Part shown: piece after piece, positions 42,501 through 50,856 of the stretch
Numbering within the stretch: the stretch's first letter is position 1
Layout of the letters: each line of letters opens with the position of its first letter
From: Phenylobacterium aquaticum
Lineage (GTDB): Bacteria; Pseudomonadota; Alphaproteobacteria; Caulobacterales; Caulobacteraceae
DNA: 64,000 nt
Direction: 5' to 3'
Assembly (NCBI RefSeq): GCF_947378715.1
Contig: NZ_CANCLE010000001.1
Location: forward strand, 1-64,000
The notes under the pieces: model-generated
Database searches by the model: none
Seen by the model: the letters and a program-made list of their open reading frames with translations, nothing else
Told to the model about the DNA's origin: nothing
Position numbers and translations under genes: made by a program

Positions 42501-44653
42501 CGCTGGACTATCGTGACGACTATGGCCGCCTGCTCGATCCCAACCTTGGCGCGCCGGCCAATGTGAACTTCGGCGGAGACGAGATCGGCGGCGAGGGTCT
42601 GACCGTCACCCCGATCAAGACCGTGGCCCTGTGGTCGGGGGTGGTGGAGACCGGCCTCGACGGCAAGGCGGTGATCAAGCTGCCGGCCGCCGAGTTCAAT
42701 GGCGAGCTGCGGCTGATGGCCGTGGCCTGGACCGACACCGCCGTGGGCTCGGCCTCCAAGCCGATGACCGTGCGCGAGCCGGTGATCGCCGACCTCTCCC
42801 TGCCCCGCTTCCTGGCCCCGGGGGACAAGGCCTTCGCGACCCTCGAACTGCACAATCTTGAGGGCCAGGTCGGCCAGTATGTCGCCGAGCTGACCTCGCA
42901 GGGCGGCATACTCGCCCCGTTCAAGAAGGCCTTCCAACTGGCGCTTGGCCAGAGGGTGGCCGAACGGATCGCCTTCAACGCCCCGACCGTGGCCGGCATC
43001 GGCCAGGTCGGCTTCAAGGTCACCGGCCCCGGCTTCGTCACCGCCAAGGACTATCCCTTGCAGACGCGGCTGGGCTGGAGCCCGATCACCCGGACCACCA
43101 CCACCCTGCAGAAGACCGGCGAGGCCTTCACGCCGACCCCGGACCTGCTCGCGGGGCTGGCGGCCGGGGACGTGACCCTGCAGGTCTCCTACTCGCCCTT
43201 CCGCGGCTTCGACCCGGCGCCGATCGCCAGCGCCCTGTCGCACTATCCCTATGGCTGCACGGAACAGACGGTCTCGGCCGCCTATCCGTTGCTCTACGCC
43301 CTGGAGGTGGGCGGCGACCCGAAGGTGAAGCGTTCGTCGGCGGCCCTGGCCGGGGCGGTCGGCAAGCTGCTTGACCGCCAGACCCTCGACGGGGCCTTTG
43401 GCCTCTGGCGGGTCGGCGATGGCGAGGCGGACGCCTGGCTGGGCGCCTACGCCACCGACTTCCTGATCGAAGCGCGGAACATGGGCGCGCCCGTCCCGCA
43501 GGAAGCCATCGACCGGGCGCTGTCGGCCATGCGCCAGATCTCGCGGCCGGACGGCTGGGCCTCGGTCTCCTACCGGCTGGAATATCCCGACTGGTGGTCG
43601 GGCTCTCCGGAAGCCTCCAAGAAGGCCACGGCGACCATGCGTTCGCGCGCCTCGGCCTACGCGCTCTACGTGCTGGCCAAGGGCGGGCGTGGCGATCTCG
43701 CCCGCCTGCGCTGGTGGCATGACGTGCAGATGAAGTCCGAGGCCTCGCCCCTGGCCAAGGCCCAGGTCGGCGCGGGTCTGGCCCTGATGGGCGACCATGC
43801 CCGGGCTCGCTCGGCCCTGCGCCAGGCGATCAGCTCCCTGGGCTATCGCGAGGAGAGCGACTGGTATCAAAGCCCGTTGCGCGACCTCGCCGCCGTGGTG
43901 GCCCTGGCCTATGAGGCCGGAGAAGCCGACCTGGCGCGCGGCCTGCAAAGCCGGCTGGAGAACGCGGTCAAGGACCCCGACGCCCTCAACACCCAGGAAC
44001 AGGCGCGCCTGCTGCAGGCCGCCCACTTCATGTTGCAGGCGGCCGGACCGGTGAAGATCACCGCCACGGGGGCCCTGCCCCTGACCCCGGCGGGCGGCGC
44101 CCAGCGCTGGGCGGTGGGCAAGCTGTCGGAGAGCCGCTTCGTCAACAATGGCGGGGCGATCTGGCGGATGGTGACGGTCACGGGCGCGCCGGTGGCGCCG
44201 CCCGGGGCGATCCAGAACGGGGTGATGCTGTCCAAGCGTCTGGTCAGCTTCACCGGCGGACCGGTCGACACCTCAGCCCTGCATCAGGGTGACCGGGTGA
44301 TCGTGGTGGTCACCGGCCGCTCCAGCCAGGCCAGGACCATGGCCCTGGTGGTGGACGATCCCCTGCCGGCCGGCTTCGAGATCGAGACCGTGCTGGGTCC
44401 CGACGACGCCCAGAACGGACCGTTCAAGTTCCTGGGCGAGCTCTCGACCGCCAGCGTCCAGGAGGCCCGCGACGACCGCTATGTCGCGGCCATGAACCTG
44501 GCCGGCAAGGCGAGCTTCAGCCTGGCCTATGTGGCCCGCGCCGTGACGCCCGGGGAGTTCCTCCTCCCCGGCGCCCAGGCCCGGGACATGTACCGCCCGG
44601 CGCTCAACGCCCGCACCGCCGTCGGTCGCACGACGATCTCGCCGGGACCGTGA
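39524..44653 (+). CDS. Bacterial alpha-2-macroglobulin (YfhM-like protease trap)
   Basis: A 1709-residue envelope protein that traps foreign proteases in the periplasm. After an N-terminal transmembrane anchor (about 55-72) come several MG domains, including RGIYRPGETVHLNALLRDR (MG1/MG3-type). The A2M domain (about 1040-1130) and the thioester domain follow. The thioester CxEQ motif is intact at Cys1245-Gln1248 (YGCTEQ), so this is the covalent-trapping type. It is followed by pbpC, the classical pairing, which links peptidoglycan repair to protease defence. GGGAGGGG before the ATG supports the start. Confidence 0.95.
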   Translation: MAPSDETPNDGAQEPQSDPQPTPDEPGHGPPSRLNLVLDTARQWTDRARRSQVPGLAAAAVIALAFGGGLLAAKGFDSLLAHKGPATAHLEPGAEGWSLFGKPRASDAPRRGVPKPEGFAVWRSRIDSSHAEPMACVELTRDLDPSKSYADYVLVSPDLGHSPAVSAKGSELCVSGVGFNDRRVTLLKGLPAKGGETLTANADVDFTFGEKPPYVGFAGEGVILPREDADGIGIETVNVSRLYVEVWRVVDRNLVRKSISAPDPTGEGDYADDYGSDSPDDEGRVIWKGEVEVKSDGGGARTTTVFPLGAVLKDMKPGGYVIKARDASGGRATKPDDPGYDSSPPAQARRWVMFTDMALSAYDGSDSLDVVVRSLKTARILPGVKVTLVARNGEDLAESKADSNGHVRFDHALLEGEGAADAKMVMAYGAQGDLAVLDLDRAPVDLSKQGIGGRTADGGDASTSGRASAGVVDAYVYGDRGIYRPGETVHLNALLRDREVKAVKDRKGAIVVRRPSGVEFKRYPFDSAPQGSVSADVVLPKSAPRGKWSAKVELDGLEKAAGELSFSVEDFAPQRLAVTATGQESRPLSAGEARSVEINARFLYGAAGAGLQTQGEARLKADPDPFPQFEGYSWGDQVSPFEEKYLDLGQTVTDGEGRAVVTVKADEAGDTAQPLAVAFTASVFEPGGRPVREGLDLKVRTKPVYLGVKVDQGDAAGNGDPVIALNIIAANAAGQRIATGGVNYSLIAENWDYDWFQQDGRWQWRRTSRDVVVQKGSLNIAAGAPARIARKLGWGDYRLEVFGPNGAKTVTRFASGWGAPAKDVEAPDFVRVSAGAKTYAQGDTVEITLKPPYAGEAQVAVATDRLIDLKTVSVGPNGTTVRLKTNGAWGGGAYVLVSVVQPRDPVASPKPRRALGLVYVPLDPKDRKLAVSIDTPPKLDSKAMIEVPVTIKGAGFGGRARVTLAAVDEGILQLTKFKSPDPVQWYFGKKALTLDYRDDYGRLLDPNLGAPANVNFGGDEIGGEGLTVTPIKTVALWSGVVETGLDGKAVIKLPAAEFNGELRLMAVAWTDTAVGSASKPMTVREPVIADLSLPRFLAPGDKAFATLELHNLEGQVGQYVAELTSQGGILAPFKKAFQLALGQRVAERIAFNAPTVAGIGQVGFKVTGPGFVTAKDYPLQTRLGWSPITRTTTTLQKTGEAFTPTPDLLAGLAAGDVTLQVSYSPFRGFDPAPIASALSHYPYGCTEQTVSAAYPLLYALEVGGDPKVKRSSAALAGAVGKLLDRQTLDGAFGLWRVGDGEADAWLGAYATDFLIEARNMGAPVPQEAIDRALSAMRQISRPDGWASVSYRLEYPDWWSGSPEASKKATATMRSRASAYALYVLAKGGRGDLARLRWWHDVQMKSEASPLAKAQVGAGLALMGDHARARSALRQAISSLGYREESDWYQSPLRDLAAVVALAYEAGEADLARGLQSRLENAVKDPDALNTQEQARLLQAAHFMLQAAGPVKITATGALPLTPAGGAQRWAVGKLSESRFVNNGGAIWRMVTVTGAPVAPPGAIQNGVMLSKRLVSFTGGPVDTSALHQGDRVIVVVTGRSSQARTMALVVDDPLPAGFEIETVLGPDDAQNGPFKFLGELSTASVQEARDDRYVAAMNLAGKASFSLAYVARAVTPGEFLLPGAQARDMYRPALNARTAVGRTTISPGP

Positions 44654-44700
44654 TGGCGGGATTTGGTCCGGATTGGGGTAACAACGCCGCATCCACGCAG

Positions 44701-44723
44701 CCCCTCCCCCTTGCAGGGAGGGG
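44701..44723. repeat. REP-like hairpin 1 between the A2M and pbpC genes
   Basis: Arms CCCCTCCC (44701-44708) and GGGAGGGG (44716-44723), loop CCTTGCA, followed by a G/T-rich stretch. Of the same style as the hairpin 100 bp downstream; such CCCTC/GAGGG units are frequent dispersed intergenic repeats in GC-rich proteobacteria. Confidence 0.5.
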
Positions 44724-44817
44724 TTGGGGTGGGGGTGTTAGCGCCGCCGCCTGGATTTCTGTCGCTGCGGCCCCGAGCAGGATCACTACAGGTCTGTGCT
44801 GACACCCCCTCACCCTA

Positions 44818-44842
44818 CCCTCTCCCCGCAAGGGGGAGAGGG
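44818..44842. repeat. REP-like hairpin 2 at the 5' side of pbpC
   Basis: A perfect 10-bp stem CCCTCTCCCC (44818-44827)/GGGGAGAGGG (44833-44842) with a 5-nt loop. It is preceded by CACCCCCTCACCCTA-type sequence found in many dispersed intergenic palindromes. It lies within the upstream extension of the pbpC reading frame, which argues that the real start is downstream. Confidence 0.6.
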
Positions 44843-44867
44843 ACGCGAACCTGAGGCCTCCGAGCCT

Positions 44868-46931
44868 GTGAAATCGAGCTGGTGGAAGGGTGACCCTGTC
44901 CGCACCGTCACCCTGGCGCTCCTCATCCTGATGGGGGTCGAGACGGCGGTGTTCGCGCTCGACGCGGCCTTTCCGCCGGACATGAGCCGGGCGCTGCGCT
45001 CCTCGCCCGTGGCCCTGGACCGGCGCGGGGTCTGGCTGCGCGCCCTGCCGGTGGAGGACGGGCGCTGGCGGATCCGGGCCGACCTCGACCGCACCGATCC
45101 CATCTTCCTCAAGCGACTGGTCGCGGTGGAGGATGCGCGGTTCTGGGTCCATGCCGGGGTCGACCCCATCTCCCTGCTGCGCGCCGTGGGCTCGGCGGTG
45201 GTCCGCGGCCATCCGACCTCGGGCGCCTCGACCCTGACCATGCAGACGGCGCGGTTGCTGGAGCCCCGGCCCCGGACCCTGGGCGCCAAGCTGATCGAGA
45301 TGGTCCGCGCCACCCAGATCGAGGCCCGGCTGTCGAAGCGCGAAATCCTGGCCCTCTATCTGACGCTCGCCCCCTATGGCGGCAATCTGGAGGGGGTGCG
45401 GGCCGCCAGCCTCTCCTATTTCGGCCATGAGCCCGAGACCCTGACCGATGGGGAGCAGGCGCTGCTGATCGCTCTGCCCCAGTCGCCAGAGGTGCGCCGG
45501 CCGGACAAGCGCCCCGAGGCGGCCCGCGCCGCGCGGCTGGCCGTGCTCACCAAGCTGATCCGCGCCCGCAGGCTGACCGAGGTCGAGGCCTCGGAGGCCG
45601 AGAGCGAGCCCCTGCCCAAGCGAGCGGCCTTCCCGTCGCTGGCCTGGCACGTAGCCGGCGAACTGGCCCGCGCCGCGCCCGCCTCGGAAGCCTCGGTGGT
45701 CTCGACGATCGACGCGGGATTGCAAACCCGGCTGGAGCCCCTGGCCGCCGCCGCCGCCCGCGCCCAGGGGCCGGAGAACACCGCTGCGATCCTGGTGGTC
45801 GAGATCGGCGGCCGCGCCGTGCGCGCCGCCGTGGGCTCCGGCGGTCTCGACCGGCAGGGCGGCTGGATCGACATGACCCGGGCGATCCGCTCGCCGGGCT
45901 CGAGCCTGAAGCCCTTCATCTATGGCTTCGCCTTCGACGACGGGGTCGCGGCGCCGGACACCGAGCTGGACGACGCGCCGCGCCGCTTCGCCGACTATCA
46001 GCCGGAGAACTTCGACCGAGTGTTCCACGGCAAGGTCACGGCCCGCGAGGCCCTGTCCCATTCGCTGAACGTCCCGGCCGTGGAGCTGCTGGACAAGGTC
46101 GGGCCCTCGACCTTCGAGGCGCGGATGGCCGCCGTCGACGTGACCCTGGTGCGGCCCAAGAAGGGATTGACCGCGCCGGGCCTGGCCATTGCGCTGGGCG
46201 GCATAGGCATTTCCCTGCGCGACCTCGCCACCCTCTATGCGGCGCTCGGCGACGGCGGGGTGGCCAAGCCTTTGGCCTGGACCGAGGCTGAAGCCGCCAA
46301 GCGCCCCCATCAGGGCGGGACGCGGCTGATGCGCACCGAAGCGGCGACCCAGGTGCTGGACATCCTGCGCGAAACCCCGCCGCCGGCCGGGGTCACGGCG
46401 GCGGCCCTGACCAAGGGTCGGCCGCTGATGGCCTTCAAGACCGGCACCTCCTACGGCTTCCGTGACGCCGTGGCGGCGGGCGTGGTCGGCCGCTATGTGA
46501 TCCTGGTCTGGACCGGCCGCGCCGACGGCGGCGCGCGCGGCGGCCTGACCGGACGCGACTCCGCCCTGCCGCTGTTGTTCGACGTCGCCGACCTGCTGGA
46601 CGCCCCGGCCGCCGCACCCCGGCCGATCGCGCCCAAGTCCGCCCCCCTGGCGCTCGCGCACCTGGATGAGATTTCCGAGGGGCCCCGGCTGATCTTCCCG
46701 CCGGACGGCTCGACGGTGCAGGTCGAGGGCTATGGCCCAAGGTCGCGGGGCCTGGTGCTGGCCGCCGGCGGCGAGAGCCTCAGCTGGTACGTCGATGGCG
46801 AACCCCTGGACCGCGACGGGGTCTCCGGTCGGGTGGTGTGGCGCCCACGCGGGCCGGGCTTCTACCGCCTCTCCGTGGTCGACGGCGAAGGCCGCCGGGC
46901 CAAAGCCCGGGTGCGGGTGAAGGGCGGCTAG
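44868..46931 (+). CDS. pbpC: Penicillin-binding protein 1C
   Basis: A bifunctional peptidoglycan synthase, 687 residues from the GTG chosen here. N-terminal membrane anchor (about 12-30), transglycosylase domain with the VAVEDARFWVHAGVDP active-site segment and GASTLTMQTARLL, transpeptidase domain with the SxxK serine (SPGSSLKPF) and KTGTSYGFRDA, and a C-terminal BiPBP_C domain (IFPPDGSTVQV...). The frame is open to 44796, but that part is an intergenic palindrome, so I start at 44868. Pairing with the A2M gene upstream is the conserved yfhM-pbpC arrangement. Confidence 0.92.
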   Translation: MKSSWWKGDPVRTVTLALLILMGVETAVFALDAAFPPDMSRALRSSPVALDRRGVWLRALPVEDGRWRIRADLDRTDPIFLKRLVAVEDARFWVHAGVDPISLLRAVGSAVVRGHPTSGASTLTMQTARLLEPRPRTLGAKLIEMVRATQIEARLSKREILALYLTLAPYGGNLEGVRAASLSYFGHEPETLTDGEQALLIALPQSPEVRRPDKRPEAARAARLAVLTKLIRARRLTEVEASEAESEPLPKRAAFPSLAWHVAGELARAAPASEASVVSTIDAGLQTRLEPLAAAAARAQGPENTAAILVVEIGGRAVRAAVGSGGLDRQGGWIDMTRAIRSPGSSLKPFIYGFAFDDGVAAPDTELDDAPRRFADYQPENFDRVFHGKVTAREALSHSLNVPAVELLDKVGPSTFEARMAAVDVTLVRPKKGLTAPGLAIALGGIGISLRDLATLYAALGDGGVAKPLAWTEAEAAKRPHQGGTRLMRTEAATQVLDILRETPPPAGVTAAALTKGRPLMAFKTGTSYGFRDAVAAGVVGRYVILVWTGRADGGARGGLTGRDSALPLLFDVADLLDAPAAAPRPIAPKSAPLALAHLDEISEGPRLIFPPDGSTVQVEGYGPRSRGLVLAAGGESLSWYVDGEPLDRDGVSGRVVWRPRGPGFYRLSVVDGEGRRAKARVRVKGG

Positions 46932-47545
46932 TCGTGCAGCTCGTCGAGGGCCGCCTGGGCGGAGACCGTGACGTTCAGGTCGGTGATCAGGCCGTTGGAG
47001 ATCGAATAGACCCAACCATGGACGTTGACCTCCTGGCCGCGCGCCCAGGCGTCCTGGACGAAGACATCGGAGGCGACATTTCGCACCTGGCGGATCACGT
47101 TCAGCTCGCACAGCCGGTCCAGGCGCGGCCGGCCGTCGGCCAGGGCCTCAAGCTCGCCGCGATGGTCAGCATAGACCTCGCGGATCGGGTGCAGCCAATG
47201 GTCGACCAGGCCGCGGCGCTGTCCGTCCACAGCGGCGGCGACGCCCCCGCAGCCATAGTGGCCGACGACCATGACGTGCTTCACTTTCAGCACATCGATG
47301 GCGAACTGCAGCACCGACAGATAGTTGGCGTCCTGGGGCGGGGCCAGATTGGCGACATTGCGGTGGACGAACAACTCACCGGGGTCGAGATCGACGATCT
47401 CATTGGCCGGCACCCGGCTGTCGGAACAGCCGATCCAGAGATATTCCGGGCTCTGCTGACCCTCCAGCCGCTTGAAGAAGCCAGGGTCGACGGAGAGCTT
47501 GCCGGCCGCCCAGCGGCGGTTGTTGGTCTTCAGGTCCTCAAGCAC
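46928..47545 (-). CDS. Beta-class carbonic anhydrase
   Basis: A 205-residue zinc enzyme interconverting CO2 and bicarbonate. Zinc ligands and catalytic dyad are visible: Cys40, Asp42 and Arg44 in IGCSDSRVPANE, and His96 and Cys99 in VVGHYGCGGV. The HRNVANL segment completes the active site. Length and motifs match the Can-type clade. It overlaps maiA by eight bases, which suggests a shared transcript with maiA and the FAH-family gene, although their functions differ. Confidence 0.94.
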   Translation of the reverse strand: MLEDLKTNNRRWAAGKLSVDPGFFKRLEGQQSPEYLWIGCSDSRVPANEIVDLDPGELFVHRNVANLAPPQDANYLSVLQFAIDVLKVKHVMVVGHYGCGGVAAAVDGQRRGLVDHWLHPIREVYADHRGELEALADGRPRLDRLCELNVIRQVRNVASDVFVQDAWARGQEVNVHGWVYSISNGLITDLNVTVSAQAALDELHD

Positions 47546-48182
47546 GTTGCGCGTCCGGTTGCTGGTCGGGATGGGCGGCCTGGAAGGCCGGGTGTTCGGC
47601 GGCGGCCTCGGCCACCGCGCGGATGGCCGGATAGGGGGCGAGATCGACCTCGAAGCGCCGGGCCGAATAGACCTGGGGGATCAGGGTGCAGTCGGCGAGG
47701 GTCGGCGTATCGCCATAGGAAAAGCCCTTGCCATGCTTGGCGATCATCGGCTCCAGCGTGTTGAACCCGTCGAGAATCCAGCGCTCGGTCCATTTGGAAC
47801 GCCGCACGGGGCTGACGTCCATGGCGTCCAGCGCCCGGCCGACCCGGGTGTTGTTCAGCGGGTGAATGTCGCAGGCCACCACATCGGCCATGGCCCGCAC
47901 CCGGGCGCGTCCGAGCGGATCGGCGGGCATCAGGGCCGGGTTCGGATGGGTCTCGTCCAGCCATTCCAGGATCGCCAGGCTCTGGGTCAGGACCTCGCCG
48001 TCCTCCAGCACCAGGGCCGGGGTCAGACGCTGGGGGTTCACGGCGCGATAGGCGGCCTGGTGCTGCTGGCCAGCGATCAGGTCGACGGGAACGTAGTCAT
48101 AGGCCACGCCCTTGAGGGCCAGACCGATACGCACCCGATAGGGCGCCGTGGCGCGCCAGGCGCTGTAGAGGGTCAGAGCCAT
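47538..48182 (-). CDS. maiA: Maleylacetoacetate isomerase (zeta-class glutathione transferase)
   Basis: A 214-residue GST-fold enzyme that isomerises maleylacetoacetate to fumarylacetoacetate in tyrosine/homogentisate breakdown. The zeta-class signature SAWRATAPYRVRIGLALKG is at residues 7-25 (the usual SSCSWRVR-like motif here reads TAPYRVR). NPQRLTPALVLEDG and QSLAILEWLDETHP form the glutathione site. It lies two bases downstream of an FAH-family hydrolase gene, supporting the pathway assignment. Confidence 0.88.
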   Translation of the reverse strand: MALTLYSAWRATAPYRVRIGLALKGVAYDYVPVDLIAGQQHQAAYRAVNPQRLTPALVLEDGEVLTQSLAILEWLDETHPNPALMPADPLGRARVRAMADVVACDIHPLNNTRVGRALDAMDVSPVRRSKWTERWILDGFNTLEPMIAKHGKGFSYGDTPTLADCTLIPQVYSARRFEVDLAPYPAIRAVAEAAAEHPAFQAAHPDQQPDAQRA

Positions 48183-48184
48183 GG

Positions 48185-48865
48185 TCAGACCACCGCGAAG
48201 GCGAGCTGGCCCACGCCCTCGATCTCGCCGGTGACCTTGTCGCCGGCCTTGAGCGGGCCGACCCCCTCCGGGGTGCCGGTATAGATCAGGTCGCCGGGCG
48301 CCAGGGTCCAGAGCTTGGAGGCCTCGGCGATGATCTCGGCGACGTTCCAGATCATGTCGGCGACCACGGCGTCCTGCTTGATCTGGCCGTTGACCGAGAT
48401 GGCGATGCGCCCCTGGGGCGCCGGGCCCTGCCACTTGCGGATCGCCGAGATCGGGGCCGAGGCGTCGAAGGCCTTGGAGGCCTCCCAGGGCTGGCCCTTG
48501 TCCTTGGCGGCGTTCTGCAGGTCGCGGCGGGTGAGGTCGACGCCGACCGCATAGCCGTAGACTAGGTCGAGCGCGGTCTCGACGGGTACGTTCGCGCCGC
48601 CAGCCTTCAGCGCAATCACCAACTCGATCTCATGATGCAAATTGGCGGTGGCGGGGGGATAGGGGACGTCGCCGCCCGGGGGGACCAGGGCGTCGGCGGG
48701 CTTGGAGAAGAAGAACGGCGGGTCGCGGTCGTCCCCGCCCATCTCGCGGCGGTGGGCGGCATAGTTGCGCCCCACGCAGAGGATCCGGCGGACCGGGAAC
48801 AGGGCGGTCTCGCCCTCGACGGGCACAGTGGCGGGCGCAGGCGGCGCGATCACGAAGGAGGTCAT
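48185..48865 (-). CDS. Fumarylacetoacetate hydrolase family protein
   Basis: A 226-residue FAH-family hydrolase. Metal-binding and catalytic segments are visible: VGRNYAAHRREMG, FFSKPADALV, HHEIELVIALK with the acidic ligands, YAVGVDLTRRDLQ, and the C-terminal LAPGDLIYTGTPEGVGP. Short-form members act on fumarylpyruvate or acylpyruvates as well as fumarylacetoacetate; the maiA gene next door fits either fumarylpyruvate (gentisate) or homogentisate pathways. Confidence 0.9.
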   Translation of the reverse strand: MTSFVIAPPAPATVPVEGETALFPVRRILCVGRNYAAHRREMGGDDRDPPFFFSKPADALVPPGGDVPYPPATANLHHEIELVIALKAGGANVPVETALDLVYGYAVGVDLTRRDLQNAAKDKGQPWEASKAFDASAPISAIRKWQGPAPQGRIAISVNGQIKQDAVVADMIWNVAEIIAEASKLWTLAPGDLIYTGTPEGVGPLKAGDKVTGEIEGVGQLAFAVV

Positions 48866-48953
48866 GCCCGGCCCTTACGCCCGCCACCGGGCCTTGTGAA
48901 CCCCTGCCCCAACGGGCGCCTGTGGCGTCCATGGGACAGGGGCGTTCAAAGTT

Positions 48954-49547
48954 CTACTTCACGCCGTCTTTCAGCGTCTTGGCCATGTCCAGATGCTTCT
49001 GGACCTTGGGCGCCGTGGTCGCCGCGAAGGCCTTGATGGCCGGGACGTCACCGTCCTCGGCATAGCGCTGCAACAGGTTCAAGGCCGCCTGGTGAGCGTC
49101 GACCTGACCATCGACATAGGTCTTGTCGAAGTCCTTGGCGTCGGCCTTGTTCAGGTCGGAGATCTTGCCGGCCATGTCGTCGTTCATCGCGGGCGGCAGG
49201 GTCAGGGTCTGGCCGGACTCGGTGATGGCCTTGCCCAGCGCGGCGCTGGAGGTGGTGTGGGCCTCGATCATCTGCTTGGCGAAGGTCTTGACCTGCGGAT
49301 TGGTCGAGCGGGTCAGGGCGATCTTGGAGGCCTCGATCTCGAACAGATCGCTATTGCCGGCCTTGTCGACGAACACCGGGGCGGTGGATTCGTTGGAGGG
49401 CGTGGGCACCGTCGCCGCCGGATTGGCGTCGGGCGTCATGGCCTGTTCGTTGGGCGTGGCGGCGCCCTTGGTTTCCGAGGTCTTGTCGCAGGCGCCAAGC
49501 GTCAGGGCGCAGATCGCCACGCCCGCGATGAGCAGGGTACGAGTCAT
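48954..49547 (-). CDS. DUF4142 lipoprotein
   Basis: A 197-residue envelope lipoprotein: signal sequence with lipobox LTLGAC (Cys at about residue 20), a low-complexity Pro/Thr/Ala linker, then a four-helix DUF4142 domain (FEIEASKIALTRSTNPQVKTFAKQMIEAH, HQAALNLLQRYAEDGD, PKVQKHLDMAKTL). Its fold is ferritin-like, but no metal site is proven. DUF4142 proteins are often general-stress controlled in alphaproteobacteria. Upstream at 49611-49635 there is GGAAC-N16-AGTT on the minus strand, one base off the EcfG consensus. The start at 49547 has GGAGA upstream. Confidence 0.87.
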   Translation of the reverse strand: MTRTLLIAGVAICALTLGACDKTSETKGAATPNEQAMTPDANPAATVPTPSNESTAPVFVDKAGNSDLFEIEASKIALTRSTNPQVKTFAKQMIEAHTTSSAALGKAITESGQTLTLPPAMNDDMAGKISDLNKADAKDFDKTYVDGQVDAHQAALNLLQRYAEDGDVPAIKAFAATTAPKVQKHLDMAKTLKDGVK

Positions 49548-49647
49548 GGAAGTCTCCAATATGTTGACAGACGGAGGTGGGGCGGCTCCAGACGGAGCGC
49601 ATGATCTAAAAACTCACGCCCCCGTGATCTGTTCCGGAGTTTTTTGA

Positions 49648-50856
49648 ATGACCGACGCCGCGCAAGGCCCCTTGTCCGACCTCAAGGTCGTCGAGATGGG
49701 CACCCTGATCGCCGGGCCGTTCTGCGGCCAGATCCTGGGCGACTTCGGCGCCGACGTGGTCAAGGTCGAGGATCCCAAGACCGGCGACCCCATGCGCCAG
49801 TGGGGCCGCAGCCTGCCCCAGGGCCTGTCGCCCTGGTGGCCGGTGATCGGGCGCAACAAGAAGTCCGTCTGCCTGGATCTGCGCACGCCGGAGGGTCGAG
49901 AGCTGGCCGGCGAACTGATCGCCGGAGCCGACATCCTGATCGAGAACTTCCGCCCAGGCGCCATGGAGAAGTGGGGCATGGACTATGCGGCGCTGTCGGC
50001 CCGCAATCCGCGCCTGATCATGGCCCGCATCTCCGGCTTCGGTCAGACCGGTCCCTATGCGCAGCGGGCCGGCTACGGCCTGATCGGCGAGGCTATGGGC
50101 GGTCTGCGCCACGTGACCGGCGAACCGGACCGCCCGCCGGCCCGGGCCGGGATCTCGATCGGCGACAGCCTGACGGCCATGCACGCCTTCATGGGGATCA
50201 CCATGGCCCTGCACGCCCGGACCCGCACCGGCCGGGGCCAGGTTATCGACGCCGCGCTCTATGAGAGCGTGCTGGCGGTGATGGAGAACCTGGTCACCGA
50301 ATATGACCTGACCGGCTATGTCCGCGAGCGCTCCGGCTCGATCCTGCCCGGCATCGCGCCGTCCAATGTCTATCCCTGCCAGGGCGAGGAGATGATCCTG
50401 ATCGGCGGCAATGGCGACAATGTCTTCGGGCGCCTTTGCGAGGTGATGGGTCAGCCCGACCTGGCCCGCGACCCCAGGTTCGTCGACCACGCCGCGCGCG
50501 GAACCCACCAGACCGAGCTGGACGGGATCGTCGCGGCCTGGACCCGGACCTTCACCCTGGCCGACCTGCTGACGCTCCTGGAGGAAAAGGGCATTCCGTC
50601 CGGCCGGGTGTTCCGGGCCCCGGACATGCTGGAAGACCCGCAATACAAGGCCCGCGAGGCGATCATCGAGACCGAGCATCCGGTGTTCGGGATGATCAAG
50701 ATGCAGAACGCCTTTCCCAGGCTGTCGGAGACCCCCGGCAAGGTGCGCTGGCCGGGGCCGACTTTGGGCCAGCACACCGACGCCGTGCTGGGCGCCCTGC
50801 CGGGCGTCGACGCCAAGCGGCTGGCGGCTCTGCGCGCCAAGGGCGTGATCGCCTAG
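49648..50856 (+). CDS. CaiB/BaiF family CoA-transferase
   Basis: A 402-residue class III CoA-transferase. Typical features are LKVVEMGTLIAGPFCGQILGDFGADVVKVE-type N-terminus (residues 10-39), the catalytic aspartate region NFRPGAMEKWGMDY, RISGFGQTGPYA, and IGDSLTAMHAFMGI. The sequence resembles succinyl- or formyl-CoA-dependent transferases; the acceptor acid is unknown. GGAG seven bases before the ATG supports the start. It is convergent with the serralysin gene, overlapping by four bases. Confidence 0.92.
   Translation: MTDAAQGPLSDLKVVEMGTLIAGPFCGQILGDFGADVVKVEDPKTGDPMRQWGRSLPQGLSPWWPVIGRNKKSVCLDLRTPEGRELAGELIAGADILIENFRPGAMEKWGMDYAALSARNPRLIMARISGFGQTGPYAQRAGYGLIGEAMGGLRHVTGEPDRPPARAGISIGDSLTAMHAFMGITMALHARTRTGRGQVIDAALYESVLAVMENLVTEYDLTGYVRERSGSILPGIAPSNVYPCQGEEMILIGGNGDNVFGRLCEVMGQPDLARDPRFVDHAARGTHQTELDGIVAAWTRTFTLADLLTLLEEKGIPSGRVFRAPDMLEDPQYKAREAIIETEHPVFGMIKMQNAFPRLSETPGKVRWPGPTLGQHTDAVLGALPGVDAKRLAALRAKGVIA

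Noticed and set aside
40031..44026. Antisense open frame of 1331 codons opposite the alpha-2-macroglobulin gene
   Set aside because: Low-complexity His/Gly/Arg/Leu translation and no motif; the A2M gene with an intact thioester motif accounts for the DNA.
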